Positions 1 to 9,449 are shown, numbered from the stretch's first letter. The stretch is 64,000 nucleotides of DNA from Bacteroidia bacterium (GCA_028339355.1 JAOLBX010000007.1:1-64000), one strand, 5' to 3'. A program made the numbers and translations. Notes: generated by a model from the letters alone, not told the origin.

Positions 1-2
1 AG

Positions 3-833
3 ATTAACCGACCTTTTAGAAATATGGATTTAGCTACAGAGTATAAATCAGGCGTATTCTTGTTTGTAATTCTTAGTATGTTGTTAAGCCTATTACTCTA
101 TTTGGAAATAAAAAATGTGTGGTTTGGGTTTGAGTGGGAAGGAGAACTATTAAAGGAATTGGTACAAGAGGGTACCTACATACTTATTTTTGCAATTCTT
201 ATTTCTATGGGAGTTACGATTTATTATTTCCGTAGAAATCTCAATTTTTATTCGAAAAACAAAGTGCTAAAAACATTGGCTTATCTATGGATAGGATTGA
301 ATGCATTGTTGGTTATTTCTGTCTTTGTTAGGAATGCTTATTACATCGAATACTTTGGTCTTGCATACAAAAGAACTGGAGTTATATTTTTCTTGGTCCT
401 TTGCATAGTGGGTCTAGTCACCTTAATGATAAAAATCAGAAAGGTCAAGAGTACTTACTATGTACTTAGAGTAAATGCGTTAGCCGCTTATATTACACTT
501 ATTTCTATGTGTATGTTTAACTGGGATGGTATCATAGCTAAATACAATTTTGCACATTACAAGACTGCTTTTATTCATCTACCTTTTATGTCCGATCTGA
601 GTGACAAAACATTGCCTTATCTGCAACTTACGGACGAGGAGATAGAAGAAATAGAAAATAAGCAAACAGAAAAAATATCCTTTGCACGCAAAGGATATTT
701 CAAAGACGTAGACTATAAGAATAAAATAGATAAGCGTATCCAAAAGTTTAGGTCAGATTATGAAACTAGGCATTGGCTAGAGAGTGTTTGGGCGGAGGAT
801 AAAGCATTTAGATTATTAAGTTTGAACGAATAG
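3..833 (+). CDS. DUF4173/DUF4153-like integral membrane protein, 5' end missing
   Basis: The reading frame is open to the left edge, so the gene begins before the window; the first ATG inside it (position 24) is internal. What remains is the C-terminal part: about five hydrophobic segments, then a charged tail rich in Glu and Lys. The stretch around FGLAYKRTGVIFF with a preceding RNAYYIEY resembles the C-terminal region of DUF4173/DUF4153 membrane proteins common in Bacteroidota. I know no biochemical function for that family. The gene ends 58 bases before ychF on the same strand. The family call is from remembered sequence pattern and is moderately sure; that it is a membrane protein is clear. 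Confidence 0.7.
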   Translation: MNRPFRNMDLATEYKSGVFLFVILSMLLSLLLYLEIKNVWFGFEWEGELLKELVQEGTYILIFAILISMGVTIYYFRRNLNFYSKNKVLKTLAYLWIGLNALLVISVFVRNAYYIEYFGLAYKRTGVIFFLVLCIVGLVTLMIKIRKVKSTYYVLRVNALAAYITLISMCMFNWDGIIAKYNFAHYKTAFIHLPFMSDLSDKTLPYLQLTDEEIEEIENKQTEKISFARKGYFKDVDYKNKIDKRIQKFRSDYETRHWLESVWAEDKAFRLLSLNE

Positions 834-866
834 TAAGGGAGGTATATTCTTTTCACCATTATTCAC

Positions 867-874
867 TAAACTTG
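867..874 (+). promoter_or_regulatory. Putative -7 box of ychF (TAAACTTG)
   Basis: TAAACTTG matches the Bacteroidota -7 consensus TAnnTTTG at seven of eight positions and lies 17 bases before the ychF ATG. No clear -33 TTG was seen. Confidence 0.35.
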
Positions 875-891
875 CAGCCAAGTTAGAAAAA

Positions 892-1986
892 ATGGCATTA
901 CAGTGTGGTATAGTGGGCTTGCCCAACGTAGGAAAATCAACTCTTTTTAATTGCTTAAGCAGTGCGAAAGCAGAAAGTGCAAACTATCCGTTTTGTACTA
1001 TAGAACCCAATATAGGAATAATTACGGTTCCGGATAAGCGTCTACAGAGTATATCGGATATTGTAAATCCGCAAAAAATACAACCTACTACAGTAGAGAT
1101 CGTAGATATCGCGGGTCTTGTAAAAGGTGCCAGTAAAGGGGAAGGTCTTGGTAATCAGTTTCTTGGTAATATAAGAAATACCAACGCTATACTTCATGTG
1201 GTTCGTTGTTTTGACGATGAAAACATCACTCATGTAGATGGTAGCATCAATCCCGTACGAGATAAGGAGATAATAGATACGGAACTTCAAATTAAGGACC
1301 TTGAAGCTATAGATGGAAAGATAACCAAGGTTCAGAAGCTTGCAAAATCAGGTAACAAAGAGGCTAATGCAATTTTAGATGTTGCTAATAATATAAAAGA
1401 AGTCCTAGAGCAAGGAAAATCGGTGCGTACCATCGAGATGGAAGAATCTAAGTGGGAATTGGTTAAAGATTTGAATTTGATTACCGCTAAGCCTGTACTT
1501 TATGTATGTAATGTAGATGATGCAAGTGTAGTAACCGGAAATGCTCACACCGCTGCGTTTATTGAGTCAGTGAAAGATGAAAATGCTCAGGTGATGTTTG
1601 TTTCTGCTGAGATAGAATCAGATATGATTGATATGGAAGCTGAGGATAGAGATATGTTCTTAGAGGATATGGGACTTACCGAAAGTGGTGCAGATAGGAT
1701 AATTCAAGCAGCTTATACATTATTGAACTATGCAACCTATTTCACAGCAGGAGAAAAAGAAGTGCGAGCTTGGACTATTACTGCAGGAGATACCGCACCA
1801 CAAGCTGCTGGAGTGATTCATACAGATTTCGAAAAAGGATTTATACGTGCAGAGGTTATGGCTTATAATGATTTTATAGAATTGGGTTCTGAAGCTAAGT
1901 GCCGGGAAGCCGGAAAATTAAGAGTGGAAGGCAAGGAGTATGTTGTAAAAGATGGCGATATAATGCATTTCAGGTTCAACGTCTAA
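892..1986 (+). CDS. ychF: Redox-regulated ATPase YchF (OLA1 family)
   Basis: This is a 364-residue cytoplasmic P-loop protein of the Obg/OLA1 family, which binds ribosomes and hydrolyses ATP in preference to GTP. The P-loop GLPNVGKST is at residues 9-17 and the switch II motif DIAG near residue 73. The G4 position reads NVDD (about residue 207) instead of NKxD, as expected for YchF nucleotide specificity. The C-terminal ~85 residues, ending in DGDIMHFRFNV, form the TGS domain. Length and the start MALQCGIVG are typical for the family. It appears monocistronic, preceded by a -7-like box at 867-874. Confidence 0.97.
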   Translation: MALQCGIVGLPNVGKSTLFNCLSSAKAESANYPFCTIEPNIGIITVPDKRLQSISDIVNPQKIQPTTVEIVDIAGLVKGASKGEGLGNQFLGNIRNTNAILHVVRCFDDENITHVDGSINPVRDKEIIDTELQIKDLEAIDGKITKVQKLAKSGNKEANAILDVANNIKEVLEQGKSVRTIEMEESKWELVKDLNLITAKPVLYVCNVDDASVVTGNAHTAAFIESVKDENAQVMFVSAEIESDMIDMEAEDRDMFLEDMGLTESGADRIIQAAYTLLNYATYFTAGEKEVRAWTITAGDTAPQAAGVIHTDFEKGFIRAEVMAYNDFIELGSEAKCREAGKLRVEGKEYVVKDGDIMHFRFNV

Positions 1987-2037
1987 TAGCAAGTAGTTAA
2001 TCTATTTCAGGAATTAGAAACTACAGTTTTACTTTCT

Positions 2038-2045
2038 TATATTTG
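2038..2045 (+). promoter_or_regulatory. Putative -7 box TATATTTG
   Basis: A perfect TAnnTTTG match followed by C ends seven bases before the ATG at 2053. Transcription would start almost at the start codon, giving a leaderless or nearly leaderless mRNA. Confidence 0.5.
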
Positions 2046-2052
2046 CTGAATC

Positions 2053-2586
2053 ATGAACAAATTATTCATCCTAAGCCTAGCACTTTTTTGTATGACTTTT
2101 ACAGCGTGTGAAGAGGATTTGTTAGACGTAAATTTTGACATGGATGGTGGTGATATCACTTTTGTCGTGTCTAAAGAAGATGTAGTAAATTCAAATGGGC
2201 AGCCTGTTGTTGTAACTACCCCTCGGCAAAGCACTTCTGGTGAAGAGCTAGGAGCTAACAAAACAAGTTTAGACAAATTGAAATCTGCTAAGGTTAAATC
2301 TTGTGTAGTTACTATCACTGCTCCTGCAGGTGAAGATTTTTCTTTTGTAAATGAAGTGAAATTTTCTTTAAGTGGTCAAGGTATTCCTATGACATTAGTA
2401 GCATCTAAATCAGACATTGATGCAACCGCAACAAGCGTGACTCTAGATGTCGAAGACGTAGAGTTAGTTGAGTTCTTGCAGTCTGGTGAAGTTTCTTCAG
2501 AAATCAGTTTCACAACGGATGAAACAATTGACGAAGACATAACAATGAAAGCTGTAATAACCTATGCTGTAACAGCAGGACTATAA
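2053..2586 (+). CDS. Hypothetical lipoprotein
   Basis: The 177-residue product has a lipoprotein signal peptide with a TFTAC lipobox, predicted lipidated Cys at residue 19, followed by acidic residues. The mature part is rich in Thr, Ser, Val and Asp and looks all-beta; no family was recognised. It lies 31 bases before the Cys-rich lipoprotein gene on the same strand, and the two probably share a transcript that ends at the hairpin at 3003-3038. A perfect -7 box sits just before the start codon. The function is unknown. Confidence 0.8.
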   Translation: MNKLFILSLALFCMTFTACEEDLLDVNFDMDGGDITFVVSKEDVVNSNGQPVVVTTPRQSTSGEELGANKTSLDKLKSAKVKSCVVTITAPAGEDFSFVNEVKFSLSGQGIPMTLVASKSDIDATATSVTLDVEDVELVEFLQSGEVSSEISFTTDETIDEDITMKAVITYAVTAGL

Positions 2587-2617
2587 TCCAATCACGAAAA
2601 AGAATAAAATAGAATAA

Positions 2618-2977
2618 ATGAAAAACATCATCAAATTATTAAGTTTTGTATTTGTACTTAGTTTCACTCTAGCAGCCTGTGGCGATAAGAAAGCTGAATG
2701 CAAAGAAGGTGACAAGAAGGAATGCTGCGACAAAAAAGATAAAAAAAAATGTAGCACAGAAGAAAAGAAAGCTTGTAAAAAGAAGTGTGCAGAAGAAGGA
2801 AAAAAATGTGATAAAGAGGTTGAATCTTGTGAGCCAGGATGTGAAAAACCTTGCTGTGCAAAAGAATCTGCTGATTCATCGTCTGCAACTACTGAAGTGG
2901 CGGGAGATGAGCAAGCTCATGTGTGCTCTAACACTTGTGCAGAGGATCTACATAGTTGTCCAAATCACGTTCATTAA
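2618..2977 (+). CDS. Cys- and Lys-rich small lipoprotein
   Basis: The 119-residue product has a lipoprotein signal (LAAC, Cys 21). The mature part is almost entirely Lys, Glu and Cys: I count 15 cysteines including the lipidated one, many in CC or Cx3C-type spacings. It ends in a His/Cys tail with HVC, HSC and HVH. The composition suggests a metal-binding or thiol-buffering surface lipoprotein, but no family was recognised. An overlapping +1 frame at 2679-2987 is also open, but only because of the A-rich codons; the frame with the signal peptide is chosen. It is followed by an intrinsic terminator. Confidence 0.8.
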   Translation: MKNIIKLLSFVFVLSFTLAACGDKKAECKEGDKKECCDKKDKKKCSTEEKKACKKKCAEEGKKCDKEVESCEPGCEKPCCAKESADSSSATTEVAGDEQAHVCSNTCAEDLHSCPNHVH

Positions 2978-3002
2978 AATAGTTTAAACTAATAAATTAC
3001 TG

Positions 3003-3038
3003 AAATCCTGACGATTATAATATTGTCAGGATTTTTTT
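3003..3038 (+). terminator. Intrinsic terminator after the lipoprotein pair
   Basis: The ten-base arms AAATCCTGAC (3003-3012) and GTCAGGATTT (3025-3034) flank a 12-base loop and run into a T tract ending at 3038. The next gene's ATG starts at 3039, so hairpin and start codon are directly adjacent. Confidence 0.85.
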
Positions 3039-3761
3039 ATGAAAGAACCATCCAAAATATCTGCGGTAATTATCACCCTGAACGAAGAAGATTACATAGA
3101 AGAATGTATTCAATCTCTAATGCCAGTAGTGGACGAAGTTGTGGTGGTAGATTCTTACAGTACGGATAAGACCAAAGAAATCTGTAAAAATCTTGGAGTA
3201 GAGTGGTATGAGCATAAATGGATGGGTTATGCTGACACTAAAAACTGGGCCAATTACCAAGCAAGTAACGATTGGGTATTGGCCATAGATGCGGATGAGG
3301 TTCTTACTCCTTTGCTTGCTAGTAGTATCCAAGAAGCGAAAATTGTTGGGCTATCTGAGAGTAAAGTATATTCGTTCAACAGGCTGAATAACTATTGCGG
3401 TGTATGGCTCAAATATGCAGGATGGTACCCAGATGTTAAGGTTAGACTTTTCGTAAAGAATAACGCCAAATGGGAGGGGAGCGTACATGAAAAATTGGTT
3501 TTTAACAGAAGTGTGAGCCAATTTAATCTGAAAGGTGATTTATTGCACTACAGTATAAAAGACAAGGAAGATCATATAGCTAGGGTCAAAAAATATTGCA
3601 AACTCGAAAATCCTTATCCGAATAAGTTGCTCGCGTTTTTAGCAGCGACCAATACATTCATTCGTAGCTATATTCTAAAGAGAGGCTTTATGGCAGGACG
3701 CATCGGTTATCAGGTATCCATAATTTCGGCCAAAGCAAAATTTTGGCGAGGTCAGACATAA
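3039..3761 (+). CDS. Family 2 glycosyltransferase, LPS core type (WaaE/KdtX-like)
   Basis: The 240-residue cytoplasmic GT-A fold enzyme starts with KISAVIITLNEE, has the VVDSYSTDKT segment near residue 36 and an AIDADE motif (DxD-like metal/sugar-nucleotide site) near residue 84. The later WEGSVHE and HYSIKD stretches are typical of the WaaE/KdtX branch, which adds a sugar to the lipopolysaccharide inner core; the exact donor and acceptor cannot be read from sequence. The ATG at 3039 fits the family N-terminus. The terminator hairpin of the upstream genes ends on the base before this ATG, so the gene's own transcription start is unclear. Confidence 0.9.
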   Translation: MKEPSKISAVIITLNEEDYIEECIQSLMPVVDEVVVVDSYSTDKTKEICKNLGVEWYEHKWMGYADTKNWANYQASNDWVLAIDADEVLTPLLASSIQEAKIVGLSESKVYSFNRLNNYCGVWLKYAGWYPDVKVRLFVKNNAKWEGSVHEKLVFNRSVSQFNLKGDLLHYSIKDKEDHIARVKKYCKLENPYPNKLLAFLAATNTFIRSYILKRGFMAGRIGYQVSIISAKAKFWRGQT

Positions 3762-3814
3762 AAAAATACAACAAGAATGCTTGTGATGTTTAATTTTTTT
3801 TTTGAGAAATATTA

Positions 3815-4312
3815 TTATTTCTTCAGTTCTTTAATATGATCCTCTAGTTCGTATTCGTCACCTTCTACATATCCTGTATGAGTATAAACAATCTTTCCAT
3901 TCTCATCTACAAGAAAAGTCACTGGTGGGTTTGCGACGTTCATAGCTCTTTGTAGATCACCATTAGGATCCATCAAGACATCAAAATCCCAATTAAGAGC
4001 ATTCACCATAGGCTTTACTTTAACAGCATTTCTGCTGTCATCCACACTCACTGCTACTAGCTCTAAATCATATTCTTCTTGCCACTCTTCTAAAAGATCA
4101 TTTACGTTTTTTAGCTCTTTTATACACGGCTTGCACCAAGTCGCCCAAAATGAGATAACGGTAATCTTTCCATTTCTGCCATAATCTGATAGGAGGATGT
4201 CCTCGCCATCTATGTTTTTCACTGTAAGGTCAGGTAATGTAGCTGTGCTATCAGACTGAGCGTAGGTGAAGGCAGCAGAGCAAAGAAGTAATAGTGTAAA
4301 TATTTTTTTCAT
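3815..4312 (-). CDS. TlpA/ResA-like periplasmic thioredoxin
   Basis: The 165-residue protein has a cleavable signal peptide (MKKIFTLLLLCSAAFTYAQ) and a TlpA-like thioredoxin fold. The active site WATWCKPC lies near residue 60 and the cis-Pro region is NPPVTF. Such proteins reduce disulfides outside the cytoplasm, for example for cytochrome c maturation or redox repair. It is divergent from the PASTA gene across a 339-base gap. No partner gene is adjacent, so its specific substrate cannot be inferred. Confidence 0.92.
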   Translation of the reverse strand: MKKIFTLLLLCSAAFTYAQSDSTATLPDLTVKNIDGEDILLSDYGRNGKITVISFWATWCKPCIKELKNVNDLLEEWQEEYDLELVAVSVDDSRNAVKVKPMVNALNWDFDVLMDPNGDLQRAMNVANPPVTFLVDENGKIVYTHTGYVEGDEYELEDHIKELKK

Positions 4313-4651
4313 GATGTATTATTATCTATATGCGATATTAAGTTCAAAACTTGTACCAATAAAAGAAAGTGTAATGTTTATATTCATATACATCCTTAAT
4401 TCGGATACGATAAGTTTTAATACGCTAGTAGTCATTTGAATAGTTGTTTTATGTTTTTGGTGAAATAATTTTATTTATGTAAATTGTTTTGGTAATGTGT
4501 CTGTATAAGAGTACACATTTGTATCGTTATTTGTGATGAAATCATAAAATCGGATTCAAGTACGTTGAATATGAGACGTCCTTAATTCAAATGTAAGATT
4601 AGAATGTATATTGCGTCTCTTTATAGAAAGTAATAAGAGTAAGATTTCTAA
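4313..4651. other. 339-base divergent intergenic region
   Basis: This AT-rich spacer separates the divergent TlpA-like and PASTA genes. I see no ORF, RNA gene or strong hairpin. The only promoter-like string is CACATTTG at 4514-4521 (plus strand), one mismatch from TAnnTTTG. Confidence 0.5.
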
Positions 4652-5251
4652 ATGAAAAAAATCGCTATTAATCTAGGAATAATGATTGCCATTATAGTGG
4701 TATTAGCCTTTGGTGCGTTATCGTTTCTAGGCGTATATACAAAGCATGGTAGTCCGCTAGTAGAAGTGGAAAATTTAGAAGGGGTAAGGGCTCATATGGC
4801 AATAAGCAGTTTAGCAGAAATGGGTCTAGAAGGGATTGTAACAGATACAGTTTATAAAGATGGTGTAAAAAAACTAGCAGTAATTAATCAAAATCCTTAT
4901 GCCGGACAGAATGTGAAAAAAGGGAGGAAAGTATATTTAGTTATAAATACCGAGAAGGTGCCAATGGTGGAGGTACCAGACTTGGCAGAGAAGACTTCTC
5001 TACCTCAAGCTACCAATATATTATTGCGAAAGCACCTCAAAGTGGGCAAGATCATAAAGCAGGTAAATGCCTCAGTTAAAACAAGAAATGATGAGCCTGT
5101 GTTGGCTCAGTATGAGGCTGGTACGACAACGAAAATTGCACCTGGAACTAAAATAGAACGTAATTCATCAATAGATTTGGTAGTCGGAATTTCTTTTGAT
5201 TACTATATCCCAGATACCACAGCTACACAGCAGTCACCCGAAATACAATAA
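4652..5251 (+). CDS. Membrane-anchored PASTA-domain protein
   Basis: The 199-residue protein has one N-terminal membrane segment (about residues 5-27) followed by two or three extracytoplasmic PASTA repeats; VPDLAEKTSLPQA and the preceding VENLEGVRAHMA mark repeat starts. PASTA domains bind peptidoglycan or beta-lactam-like ligands. Unlike Firmicutes and actinobacterial PASTA proteins there is no kinase domain, which is usual for Bacteroidota stand-alone versions. The stop codon is only seven bases before the preferred start of the following T9SS exoprotein, so the two are probably co-transcribed. Confidence 0.85.
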   Translation: MKKIAINLGIMIAIIVVLAFGALSFLGVYTKHGSPLVEVENLEGVRAHMAISSLAEMGLEGIVTDTVYKDGVKKLAVINQNPYAGQNVKKGRKVYLVINTEKVPMVEVPDLAEKTSLPQATNILLRKHLKVGKIIKQVNASVKTRNDEPVLAQYEAGTTTKIAPGTKIERNSSIDLVVGISFDYYIPDTTATQQSPEIQ

Positions 5252-5258
5252 TTACGAA

Positions 5259-7226
5259 ATGACTACACTATCACACACTTTGTTTCGTTTAGACATGATG
5301 AGGAGAGAACTACAATTGCTATTATTTATTTCTTTGTTTTTATTTCTATCGACAATGCAATCGTCAGCTCAGGTGGTTACTTATCCGATAGGTACGAATG
5401 GAACTCTAGGAAATTTTCAATTGTCTAATCCAGAGTATAAATTTCAAGCAAATTCTAAAAACAAATTTGGGAATAAGGATACACTTGTTTTACCTTTTTT
5501 TGATGATTTTTCAGAAAGTAAACTGTATCCAGACAGTACAAAATGGCTTAATAATCAAGTGTATGTGAATAACCAATTTCCTATTGAACCGCCCACTTTT
5601 AATGTTGCTACATTTGATGCTCTAGACAGTGATGGCAAACCTTATAGAAATACTATCAATAAAGATTTGAGTGCAGCTGGGGATAGTCTTATTAGTCAAC
5701 CAGTCAATTTAAAAGATTCGATGGGTATTCCATATACTCTTTCAGATTCTATTATGTTAAGTTTCTTCTATCAACCCAATGGTAATGGATATCATCTGAA
5801 TGGGGAGGATTCTTTAAGACTCTATTTCAAAGCAGATAATAACGCATGGATATTGGTTTGGAGTGCAGGAGGACAAGCATTAAGTAAGAAGTTTGAGCAT
5901 ATTATAATACCTTTAAAAGATGCCAATTACCTTCATGCTGATTTTCAATTTATGTTTACTACGTTCACTCGCCAGGTGGGTAATGCAAATCATTGGCACG
6001 TCGATTATGTATATTTAGATAACAGAAGAAGGAGCAATGTAGATTATTATAATGATTATGCTGTTCAAAGTACGCCTACATCCTTGCTTAAAAATTACGC
6101 TTCTATGCCTTACGCTCATTTTGAAGTAAATGCGGCAGCGAATATGCAGGATGCAGTGTATTTCAAAGCCTCTAATCTATATAATATTGGCAAAAATATA
6201 GAGGTGAAACTTGAAGCTTATTATGATGGCAATCAATTGACTGAAACTGAATACCCGGCAAACAGTAATAATATTTTAGCACAGTCCAATGCTCTAAGAA
6301 ACCTTCCTATTTATAACATCAGCGGTCTATCAGGAAATAATCCTATCGTAATAAACAGAGTTATAAGTATTCGAGAAAATGGCATTGTAAATGATTACAA
6401 GGCCAATGATGTATTTGTTACCAATCAGGTGTTCCATGATTATTATGCTTATGATGACGGCACTGCTGAGCGAGGTTTTGGTTTTGACCAAAATACAAGT
6501 CCTAGTAATATAGAAGGGCAGGTAGCATATGGATTTGATATTGCGAAGGAGGATACATTATTTGCTATTGCTACCTATTTTAACGAGGCAGTATATGACG
6601 TGTCTGGTCGTCGATTTAAGTATAGAATATGGAAAGACCTCAGTGGTGTAAATAGTGCAACCAAAGATGAAATGATATATGAATCAGAAGATGAAGTTCC
6701 CGGATACAACATTGCCAATGGAGAGCGTACTTTTAGTACACATTATCTTGACACAAGCTTAGTGCTTTCTCCAGGTAAATATTATATCGGGTGGTGGCAG
6801 CAAAACATGTACAATCTGAATGTGGGTTGGGATATGAATTTTGGAAATGACAAGGACGCTAATCGTTCAAACTCAAATCTTTATTATAAGGCTTTTAATG
6901 ATTGGAGGAACACCGATTTGCCTAATGGTACCCTTATGATGCGACCTCATTTTGGTTCTCAGAGAGAATTGTATGCATCTATTCATAGACTAGAGTCCAA
7001 AGATACTAAGCCGTCGGTATATCCTAATCCAGCTGTGAATATTGTAAAGTTTGGAAGAGATTACGAATCTGCAAGCATTTATAATATGAATGGGGAAATT
7101 GTAGTGCACGGAGAGGACACCGATAGCCTTAGTCTCATTAACGTAAGAAGTGGAATGTATTATGTTGTTTTGGTATCCGAGCAAGGAAAGCAGTTTACTT
7201 CGAAACTTATTATACTTGCACATTAA
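5259..7226 (+). CDS. Large secreted protein with T9SS C-terminal sorting domain
   Basis: The product has a signal peptide (hydrophobic run ending FLSTMQSSAQ) and ends in a type A T9SS sorting domain: SVYPNPAVNIVKF, then NMNGEIV and SGMYYVVL. It is therefore expected to cross the outer membrane by T9SS and be surface-bound or released. The central ~550 residues contain beta-rich, Asn/Asp-rich modules; no catalytic family was recognised. The open frame extends back to 5196 but that overlaps the PASTA gene. ATG 5259 avoids the overlap, and ATG 5295 would also keep the signal peptide. Confidence 0.85.
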   Translation: MTTLSHTLFRLDMMRRELQLLLFISLFLFLSTMQSSAQVVTYPIGTNGTLGNFQLSNPEYKFQANSKNKFGNKDTLVLPFFDDFSESKLYPDSTKWLNNQVYVNNQFPIEPPTFNVATFDALDSDGKPYRNTINKDLSAAGDSLISQPVNLKDSMGIPYTLSDSIMLSFFYQPNGNGYHLNGEDSLRLYFKADNNAWILVWSAGGQALSKKFEHIIIPLKDANYLHADFQFMFTTFTRQVGNANHWHVDYVYLDNRRRSNVDYYNDYAVQSTPTSLLKNYASMPYAHFEVNAAANMQDAVYFKASNLYNIGKNIEVKLEAYYDGNQLTETEYPANSNNILAQSNALRNLPIYNISGLSGNNPIVINRVISIRENGIVNDYKANDVFVTNQVFHDYYAYDDGTAERGFGFDQNTSPSNIEGQVAYGFDIAKEDTLFAIATYFNEAVYDVSGRRFKYRIWKDLSGVNSATKDEMIYESEDEVPGYNIANGERTFSTHYLDTSLVLSPGKYYIGWWQQNMYNLNVGWDMNFGNDKDANRSNSNLYYKAFNDWRNTDLPNGTLMMRPHFGSQRELYASIHRLESKDTKPSVYPNPAVNIVKFGRDYESASIYNMNGEIVVHGEDTDSLSLINVRSGMYYVVLVSEQGKQFTSKLIILAH

Positions 7227-7242
7227 ATTATTATAAATTTTA

Positions 7243-7545
7243 ATGACTGATATAACTGTCGAGCAGCTAAAAGCTAAACTAGATAATAAAGAGGAGGTTT
7301 TACTCATAGATGTCCGTGAGGCATGGGAATATGAGGAGTTTAATATAGGAGCCAAGCTTATCCCACTAGGAGAACTTCAAGGTGCTGTGGATGATCTTGA
7401 TGATTGGATTGAAAAAGAAGTTGTAGTTTATTGTAAATCAGGAGCTAGAAGTGCAGCTGCAAAAGATTATATGATTAAGCAAGGTTTTAAAAACGTACGG
7501 AACCTCATAGGAGGAATGATAGCGTGGCAAGCCCAATTTTCATAA
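7243..7545 (+). CDS. Single-domain cytoplasmic rhodanese-like protein
   Basis: The 100-residue protein consists of one rhodanese domain without a signal peptide. The DVREAWEYEEF motif is near residue 24, and the active-site loop CKSGARS has its catalytic Cys near residue 65. Such proteins carry sulfane sulfur as a persulfide. Its last 22 bases overlap the GTG start of the multiheme cytochrome gene, so the two are probably translationally coupled. The physiological sulfur donor and acceptor cannot be inferred. Confidence 0.92.
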   Translation: MTDITVEQLKAKLDNKEEVLLIDVREAWEYEEFNIGAKLIPLGELQGAVDDLDDWIEKEVVVYCKSGARSAAAKDYMIKQGFKNVRNLIGGMIAWQAQFS

Positions 7546-9449
7546 ATAAGTATTTTTCACCAAAGATAATCGGGTTCTTAGGAGTCCTTTCTTTCTTAAT
7601 TATTCTATCGTTTTATTCTAGTTGTTCATTAGAATCTAATGGAGATACATTTCTAAACCATGATGCCAATGTGGCTTATGTGGGTATGGATAAATGTGCT
7701 AGTTGTCATGAAGACAAGCACAGTACCTTTATACATACGGGTATGGGCCTATCTTTTGATACAGCTTCCCGTTCAAAGTCTTCGGCAAAGTTTGGTCCCA
7801 ATCATGTTGTTTTCGATACATTAAACGATATGTACTATTATCCTTATTGGAAATCAGACAAATTATTTATTAGAGAATTTAGATTAGGGAATAAGGATAC
7901 GACACACGTTTTGGATGTCGAGATAGATTATATTGTAGGCAGCGGCCAACATACTAATTCACACTTGTTTCAAACCGATGGATATGTCTATCAAGCACCT
8001 ATTACTTTCTACGTGCAAAAGGATCAGTGGGACTTAGCACCAGGTTTTGAAAAAGGAAACAATTCAAGGTTTAGTAGAATATTAAATTCAGAATGCATAA
8101 GCTGTCATAATTCTATGCCAGCTTTAGCAGAATCGTCAGATTATAAGTTTGAGTCAATAGGGAATGGTATAGACTGCGAACGATGCCACGGTCCAGGTGA
8201 GTTGCATGTGAAAGAACGTCTCGCTGGTGAAGGTGTTAATGTATCTAATGAAATAGATCCAACTATAGTAAATCCAAGAAAATTATCTTGGGAAAGGCAA
8301 ATAGACTTGTGCCAGCGTTGTCATCTGCAGGGGCTCAATGTACTGAAAGAAGGTAAAACTTTTATGGATTTCAAACCTGGAATGAAATTGAGCGAGACCT
8401 TTGAAATTTATCTTCCACAGTACGAAGGAAATCAATCGCAATTTGATATGGCTAATCATTCACAGCGATTTCAGATGAGTCAGTGTTTTATTCAAGGCAA
8501 TAAGAATGAATTAAGTTTTACCTGTATTAGCTGCCATAACCCGCATGTTAGCGTGAATATGACCAATACGGAAGTTTATAATAGTGCTTGCACGGGATGT
8601 CACAAAGAAAAAACGTGTACAGAAAGCGAGATTAATCAGCAGAGAGTAAAGAATAATTGCGTGAGTTGTCATATGCCGCACAATGGGTCTGAAGATATAC
8701 CGCACGTAAGCGTTCACGACCATTATATACGTGTGCCCACAAAAGGAAAAAGCATAGATGAGATGCAGAAGCTTGTAGGCCTCTATGCCGTGAATAATCC
8801 TTCTCCAAGCAAAGAATATCACATAAGAGCTTATCTAGAATATTGGGAGAAATTTGACAAGAATCCTTTTTATCTATCTAAGGCTAAAGAGTTACTTCAA
8901 GCCAATAGCTTCAAAAGGCTGTGGCTTAAATATTACTATTTAAATGAGGAGTACTCTGAAGCAATAAGTTTAAGACTAGATGAGGCAGACCTAAATCAAT
9001 GGGAGTTATTCATGTTAGGTGTTTGTTACTCAAAAGAAAATCGAAAAAGTCAAAGCATTTACTTTATCCAAAAAGCGTATACCAAAGATAAAACCCAAAG
9101 AATGGTAGGTACAGAATTGCTTAAAAAATATGTGGGGAATGGTTCGCTAGACAAAGCACTTTATTTGGGTCAAGAATTAGAAAAAGAATTTCCAATAGAC
9201 GGGACAATAATTAATCAAATCGGAAAAATTTATGTTTTAACAAATAAGCTAAATTTAGCAAAGCCATATATAGATAAGGCTCTGAAATTAGAGCCGGACA
9301 ACATGGATGTTTGGATGACACATCTAAATTTTTATGCTAAGAAAAGAATTAAGAAAAATTTCAAATATTGGGCAACTAAAATTTTAGAAAAGAATCCAAA
9401 GTTGCTGGATAAGGACGATGTAAAGGTTTTATTAGACGGTATGAGCTAA
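7524..9449 (+). CDS. Seven-heme c-type cytochrome with C-terminal TPR repeats
   Basis: The 641-residue protein starts at GTG 7524, inside the rhodanese gene; no other start preserves the N-terminal hydrophobic segment (about residues 10-33), which is a signal or anchor, possibly a lipoprotein signal at SSC. Seven CxxCH heme sites are visible: CASCH, CISCH, CERCH, CQRCH, CISCH, CTGCH and CVSCH. The last ~220 residues are helical and end in TPR-like repeats. This resembles cytochrome c554-like multiheme proteins fused to TPRs. It should act in the periplasm in electron transfer; the redox substrate is unknown. Confidence 0.9.
   Translation: MASPIFINKYFSPKIIGFLGVLSFLIILSFYSSCSLESNGDTFLNHDANVAYVGMDKCASCHEDKHSTFIHTGMGLSFDTASRSKSSAKFGPNHVVFDTLNDMYYYPYWKSDKLFIREFRLGNKDTTHVLDVEIDYIVGSGQHTNSHLFQTDGYVYQAPITFYVQKDQWDLAPGFEKGNNSRFSRILNSECISCHNSMPALAESSDYKFESIGNGIDCERCHGPGELHVKERLAGEGVNVSNEIDPTIVNPRKLSWERQIDLCQRCHLQGLNVLKEGKTFMDFKPGMKLSETFEIYLPQYEGNQSQFDMANHSQRFQMSQCFIQGNKNELSFTCISCHNPHVSVNMTNTEVYNSACTGCHKEKTCTESEINQQRVKNNCVSCHMPHNGSEDIPHVSVHDHYIRVPTKGKSIDEMQKLVGLYAVNNPSPSKEYHIRAYLEYWEKFDKNPFYLSKAKELLQANSFKRLWLKYYYLNEEYSEAISLRLDEADLNQWELFMLGVCYSKENRKSQSIYFIQKAYTKDKTQRMVGTELLKKYVGNGSLDKALYLGQELEKEFPIDGTIINQIGKIYVLTNKLNLAKPYIDKALKLEPDNMDVWMTHLNFYAKKRIKKNFKYWATKILEKNPKLLDKDDVKVLLDGMS

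Noticed and set aside
2679-2987. Second open frame of 102 residues inside the Cys/Lys-rich lipoprotein gene
   Set aside because: It is Lys/Arg/Val-biased, has no signal peptide, and is open only because the A-rich codons of the real gene avoid stops in that frame.
5196-5258. Upstream extension of the T9SS exoprotein into the PASTA gene
   Set aside because: It overlaps the preceding coding sequence and adds polar residues before a good signal peptide.
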